Positions 59,675-64,000 of a stretch of DNA of 64,000 nucleotides are shown in pieces. This DNA comes from Gordionus sp. m RMFG-2023 (taxonomy: Eukaryota > Nematomorpha > Gordioida > Chordodea > Parachordodidae), in assembly GCF_954871325.1 (NCBI RefSeq), contig NC_088775.1:40091561-40155560 (forward strand), in the 5' to 3' direction. The position numbers were made by a program, and so were the translations under genes. Numbering within the stretch: the stretch's first letter is position 1; the number at the start of each line of letters is the position of its first letter. The notes below the pieces were generated by a model. The model made no database searches. It had not been told where the DNA came from and was given only the letters and a program-made list of their open reading frames with translations.

Positions 59675-60728
59675 TAGGTCTATAAAAAAAATCGAATAAT
59701 TCGAACGGAATTGAATAATTACGAATACGAAAAATAAATTATTTGTTTTATCCGAATACGAATAATTATTTATTCGGAATATTTAATAAATTGCTTTTAA
59801 TAAATCTAACATTTCTCATTTCTATTTGATGACCTTCCAATCTGACAGGTAATGTGTTTATAAAAAGACTAGCACAAATGTAAAAAATCTCTGAAGTGAA
59901 AATTAATGCAATATTTAAATTTTTATTTGCCGTATTTTTCGAATCTCACGAAAAAAATTTTTTTTGAATCTCATAATAAATTATGTTAAAAAATTACACA
60001 AACCAAAGGTAAATAAAAATATAATACATAAAATAAATTATTGTTAGTAGCCTAATTATGTTAGAGGAGAATGCTTCTGATGAAATAGTTATGCTTGATG
60101 TTGAATTTGACAAAATTTTTTCACAAAAAGAGCGATTATATGGGATCAATATAAATTCAATAAAGACTATGAAAAGGCTGCTTGCAATCATAGAGCATTA
60201 TAAAATGTAAAGGCAAAACAACATCCCCTCTTATTAATCATTATAATATGTTTATTCACACCTAGAGATTACCTATATATACAAGGAACATCAACTGCTT
60301 GTGAAAGACTTTTCTTAGTTGGAACTAATTTGTTGTCAAGAAATCGGTCATATAAGGAAGAAAATATAAGAAAAACTCTGCCTTAAATATTGGCTTAGAA
60401 TTATGAATTAAAATAAAATGTAAAGATACATTTTAATTTTGTTTATAACTCGATACATATTTTTTATCATCAGATTATTGATTACATATTTTTTACTATC
60501 AGATTATTATAATAATTTTTTCTGTTTGAAATCAAATTTGTCAATATATTTGAATATGACATATTTGATTAAGAAAATTAATTTCAATTATTCGAATAAT
60601 TCGAATCGAATACAAATAGTAGATTTTATTATTCGTACGAATACGAATAGTAAATTTTTCGATTCGTTTAAACGCATCGAATATGAATAATGCACTATTC
60701 GATTCGAATTCATTTTTGAATGGGCCTA
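59675..60728 (+). mobile_element. Short hAT with AATTCGAA-rich arms
   Basis: Left end TAGGTCTAT, right end ATGGGCCTA (reverse complement TAGGCCCAT). The flanks ACATGCAC (59667-59674) and ATATGCAC (60729-60736) agree at 7 of 8. Both arms are full of CGAATAATTCGAA-type motifs. The centre keeps the C-terminal end of a transposase. It is 1054 bp long and thus internally deleted. Confidence 0.82.
60060..60386 (+). pseudogene. hAT transposase C-terminal remnant
   Basis: One frame gives ENASDEIVMLDVEFDKIF from 60069. Another gives TPRDYLYIQGTSTACERLFL then VGTNLLSRNRSYKEENIRKT, the dimerisation motif with ERLF, ending in a stop near 60386. A frame change lies between them. Confidence 0.65.
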
Positions 60729-60736
60729 ATATGCAC

Positions 60737-61550
60737 AAAGATATGATTATTACAGTAAAGTAAATAAATATTTCTTAATAACGCGTTTAATATTACATTG
60801 CACCCCAAAAATAAAAACAAAAGTAAAAACTAGCTTTATTTTTGAATTTGGGTAGTATTTCTGATTTATGAAATAAATATAAATCCATCACTTATATCTT
60901 TAATTGTATTATATACCTGTTTTTTATTATTTATCCAAATGATTAACTATAATATACTGTATAAAATGCTTCTTAGCAATTGTTTGACAAAAAATATTTT
61001 TCGATTGAATTTATATAGATTGTAGTTAGGCTAGCAGGCCTTTTTTCAACCATGCTGTTAATATTTTAAAATTCATGAGTGTGTGAGGTTAAAAAGTTTC
61101 AAAGAAGGGGTAGGCCATTTTTTCCAAAGACCTTGAGTGGGTAGGTTAAATTTTTTAAAACAATGGACAGGAGCTTGTGGGCTAAAAACTTGCCCATTTA
61201 CCCAGTAGCTATGGGGCTGGACTCAGGCCTGTTAAAATTGAATTTGTAGAGCTCAAATTTATAAACGAAACAACTCATGACAAATTAGCTTTTATTTTTT
61301 TTGTTTCTTTATTGAAATTCCATATTTTATTTGCATAAATTAATTTTTTTTCTCACAATAAACAATTTTTTTCTCATCCCATTGCTGTTTATTATCTAGT
61401 AATGGTGGTTATGGTTGGTATAAAAATGATTTTGATGTCATTAGTTCCAACTCATTAGTCCTGATGAGACATTTTGCTTGTCATTTTTAAATTCACTAAA
61501 ATATTTACGATATAATGGGATTGCCTTTTCATTCATACTCATGATTATGC
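60737..61550. other. AT-rich spacer with possible MITE remnant
   Basis: Phrases GTAGGCCA, GTGGGCTAAAAACTTGCCCA and GGGGCTGGACTCAGGCCTG at 61010-61235 may be a degraded GC-rich element. No pair of ends was found. Confidence 0.3.
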
Positions 61551-61837
61551 AAAATCGCCCCGTTTATGTCGATTTTTACGGCTAACTCAATATTTTAGCC
61601 GGAAAAATAGCTTCGAGATTTCGCTAATAGATGTACAAACATTTGTGCCATCTAGTGGGCCAGATTTGGGTCGATTTTTAAAAACGGCCCGATTACGATT
61701 TTAGCCAAAATAATATTTTGTAAGTCTGGAGATTTTGCTCATAGATGGCAAAAGGTTTTGACCTCTATTTGCTTATAAAATTATTTTGACTAAATAATCG
61801 GGTCGTTTTTAATAATCAGCTCAAATGGGGCGTTTGC
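61551..61837. mobile_element. Foldback MITE, composite copy D
   Basis: Left arm TCGCCCCGTTTATGTCGATT with TTTACGGCTAACTCAATATT, right arm TAATAATCAGCTCAAATGGG with GCGTTTGCG, inverted to each other. The centre contains a second inner pair (GATTTTTAAAAACGGCCCGA and CGGGTCGTTTTTAA), so this copy looks like one family member inserted in, or recombined with, another. ATAGATGTACAAACATTTGT and AGATTTTGCTCATAGATGG mark the conserved core. Confidence 0.65.
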
Positions 61838-63274
61838 GTCTGTATACCTATGATCATACACAATGCCTAAGCAATTGAACCAGAGCAATATAGGATTGGC
61901 TAAAAGATGTTTTTTTAATATTTAAATCAAATCTTATAATAGAGATATTCGGAAAAATAAGCCCCTATGGAAAATGATCTCTTAGGCAAAATTATTAATT
62001 GACATGCATTCATTTTATTACATTAAATATCTGTTTTCCTGTGAACTTAGGATTATTGAATTAAAATTTTATCATTAATATTAGCGCATTTATAATAATT
62101 TTGCATTCTGAATATATATTTTATAAGTAAAGATTATAATATTAACAAAGATTTTAATTTATTTAATATTTTTTAAACTATTAATTAACCAATAATTATA
62201 AACTGAATTTGAATTAACAACTAAATATTAAATCAATACAAATTAAAAACAGTACATAAATATTTATAGATTTTACCATTTAAAAATATTAAATTAGATA
62301 TATACCAGGTCCAATTTTTTCATATGGTCCTGTACCAGATCGATCCTGAAAATTTTTTATTTATCTGGCTGGATCGGTACTGAATCTTGTAAAAAATAAT
62401 AACGCTTATACATAAAATGTAAATTTAATTCATTAAAATATTTTAAAATTTATTAGTATATCGTCAATAGTAAAATATTTAATATTATATTCACCTCGAT
62501 ATAGGGTTGTAATGATTAAATTAAATTCATTAAATCACCAAAAAAATGAATATTGTTTTTTAATAAAAATCATGATTTAAATCAATTTACTATATTTTAC
62601 AATACAAGTCATAATTAATTGTTAAATTTAATTGTTACAAATGACTGAACCTAATTACTTTTTTGATATTATAAACTTCTGTAAAAATTATTAGATAAAG
62701 ATTTGTGTTAAATATGAAAAATTAAACCATGGATCTCTAAGCAAAATAGAACTGGACATAAGGGGTCTCCTGACTTGATACACAATCGCTATAATAAAAC
62801 ATAATTATTGAATTTTAAAAATTAAATGGTGGCTTAGCTATTATGAATATGGTTTGAATATTTAGGGTACTTTGAACAAAAAATAAGAAGAATTTGTTTC
62901 CTTTGATAGTTCAAAACTTTCATAACTATAAAATTATGAAGCATGTCCAAAATCTTCCATTAAATTTTTTAAAACGTTTTGTAAATTTTGAATTTTATAA
63001 TTGCTTCTAAATTATTTTCATACTTCCCATTTAATTTAACTTTTTATTTTGATTAATATATATTATAATTTGAAAAATATAAATTAATATTGATTACTTT
63101 TTTCGTAAAAATTTCACACCTTTTAAACTTTAAGCTAAAATTATTAAATTTTATTAATTTCTTTAACTTTACATAATTTGATTTAGGCCCGTATTTTATT
63201 TTTACATTAAAGTTAAGAAAGTTTATTAATTATATTTTTGATATTTAGGTCACAGTTAGTGTTTTCAGACGTCT
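61838..63274. other. AT-rich stretch with one possible transposon end
   Basis: ACCAGGTCCAATTTTTTC, GGTCCTGTACCAGATCGATC and CTGGATCGGTAC around 62305-62385 look like a hAT-type subterminal region with ATCGGTAC motifs. No opposite end was located. No gene. Confidence 0.35.
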
Positions 63275-63470
63275 ATATTTGAGCCGATTTAAAACGGTTA
63301 ACACAATATTTATTCAGAAAATTATTATGATAGTCTGAAGATTTTGTTCATAAATGACACAAAGGTTTAGATATCTATTAGCGAAATCTCGAGTGTTACG
63401 CATTGTTTTTTGGCTAAAATATTAAGTTGGCCGTTTTTAAAAACTGGCTCAAATCGAGCTGTAAGAATAG
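63275..63470. mobile_element. Foldback MITE, family copy E
   Basis: Left arm TATTTGAGCCGATTTAAAAC with GGTTAACACAATATT, right arm AAGTTGGCCGTTTTTAAAAA with CTGGCTCAAATCGAGC. The core AGATTTTGTTCATAAATGAC and AAAGGTTTAGATATC is shared with copies B and D. Confidence 0.7.
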
Positions 63471-64000
63471 TTGACAAGGGTTCGCCTTAGAAAAGCTATG
63501 TGTCATAGTTCTAATATTCAGAACCACCGCGGATAGGGAATCCCATTTAATCGGGTTTTAAAAAATTAGATGGATAATCTTTAAATATAGAGCATAGGAT
63601 TTAGATATAATTCGTCTGCGACGGGTCTGATACTACCATATAAGATCGGGAGAATTAGAGGTAGAATATTCCAATATAGGATAATTTGAAAAATTTTGTT
63701 AAATTTTTAATGAGAATATGGCTTGAGGGGATGTTTAGTTTAATAATATCTTAGAAATATATTCTGATACCATCAAGGCCTCCTGCCGAGTCTTTTTTAA
63801 ATGATTAAATGGTTTTCATTATTTTGATGAGGACATCTTTAGAATTAAATGGATGGAGAATTTTCGGGATGCTTTTGCCTCAAGAATTCATGGGGGTAGA
63901 ACATGTAACAACGTCAAATTTAAAAACGGGAACAAGTTGCGAGTCGTATGGCTTCATTAATAACGTTGCTTTAAGTTCTAGGAGTTGAAGGTGAGAGTGA
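63471..64000. other. Less AT-rich right edge, nothing recognised
   Basis: The last 500 bases are somewhat richer in G and C than the neighbourhood. I could not assign a protein on either strand or a repeat family. It may be the edge of a feature beyond the window. Confidence 0.3.

Overview
This is a very AT-rich window, by eye about three quarters A+T, from a eukaryote and most likely an invertebrate animal. It holds one convincing host gene, a long spliceosomal intron and dense layers of transposable elements typical of metazoa (hAT, piggyBac, Tc1/mariner, an RTE/BovB-like LINE, Ty3/gypsy-like LTR elements). I see no tRNA, rRNA or CRISPR, and no bacterial operon structure. The species cannot be named from sequence alone. 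The base composition would fit AT-rich animals such as Hydra or myxozoans, but that is only a guess.

Layout. 0-14 kb: the 5' part of a LINE endonuclease ORF at the left edge, then a degraded hAT (2.1-4.2 kb), several GC-rich-ended MITEs, a foldback MITE, an internally deleted hAT (10.9-12.2 kb) and a piggyBac relic. 14.6-21.0 kb: the host gene, two exons joined by a 3.4 kb intron with matching phase, giving a predicted 959-residue type II membrane protein. It has a glycosyltransferase-like domain followed by a LicD/fukutin-type domain. The intron carries a degenerate minisatellite and a MITE. 21.9-26.7 kb: a Ty3/gypsy-like fossil on the minus strand with internal coding repeats. 27.2-29.4 kb: a degraded hAT. 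31.7-33.1 kb: repeat-family ends. 34.3-37.8 kb: a hAT built as a large inverted repeat. 38.9-40.3 kb: a second fossil of the same Ty3/gypsy family, plus strand. 40.55-43.38 kb: an LTR element with both LTRs and a 5-bp target duplication. 43.76-46.66 kb: a hAT with a smaller hAT MITE inside it, itself inserted in an older MITE. 49.3-57.0 kb: a four-level nest of DNA transposons. Its innermost member is a hAT with a nearly readable transposase and two very short predicted introns. 58.6-63.5 kb: hAT and Tc1 relics and two more copies of the foldback MITE.

The main results are the complete two-exon LicD-type gene, the nested and palindromic hAT structures with target duplications read directly from the sequence, and a foldback MITE family present in six places. 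I did not find a new defence or metabolic system. The novelty lies in the gene's domain architecture and in the transposon layering.
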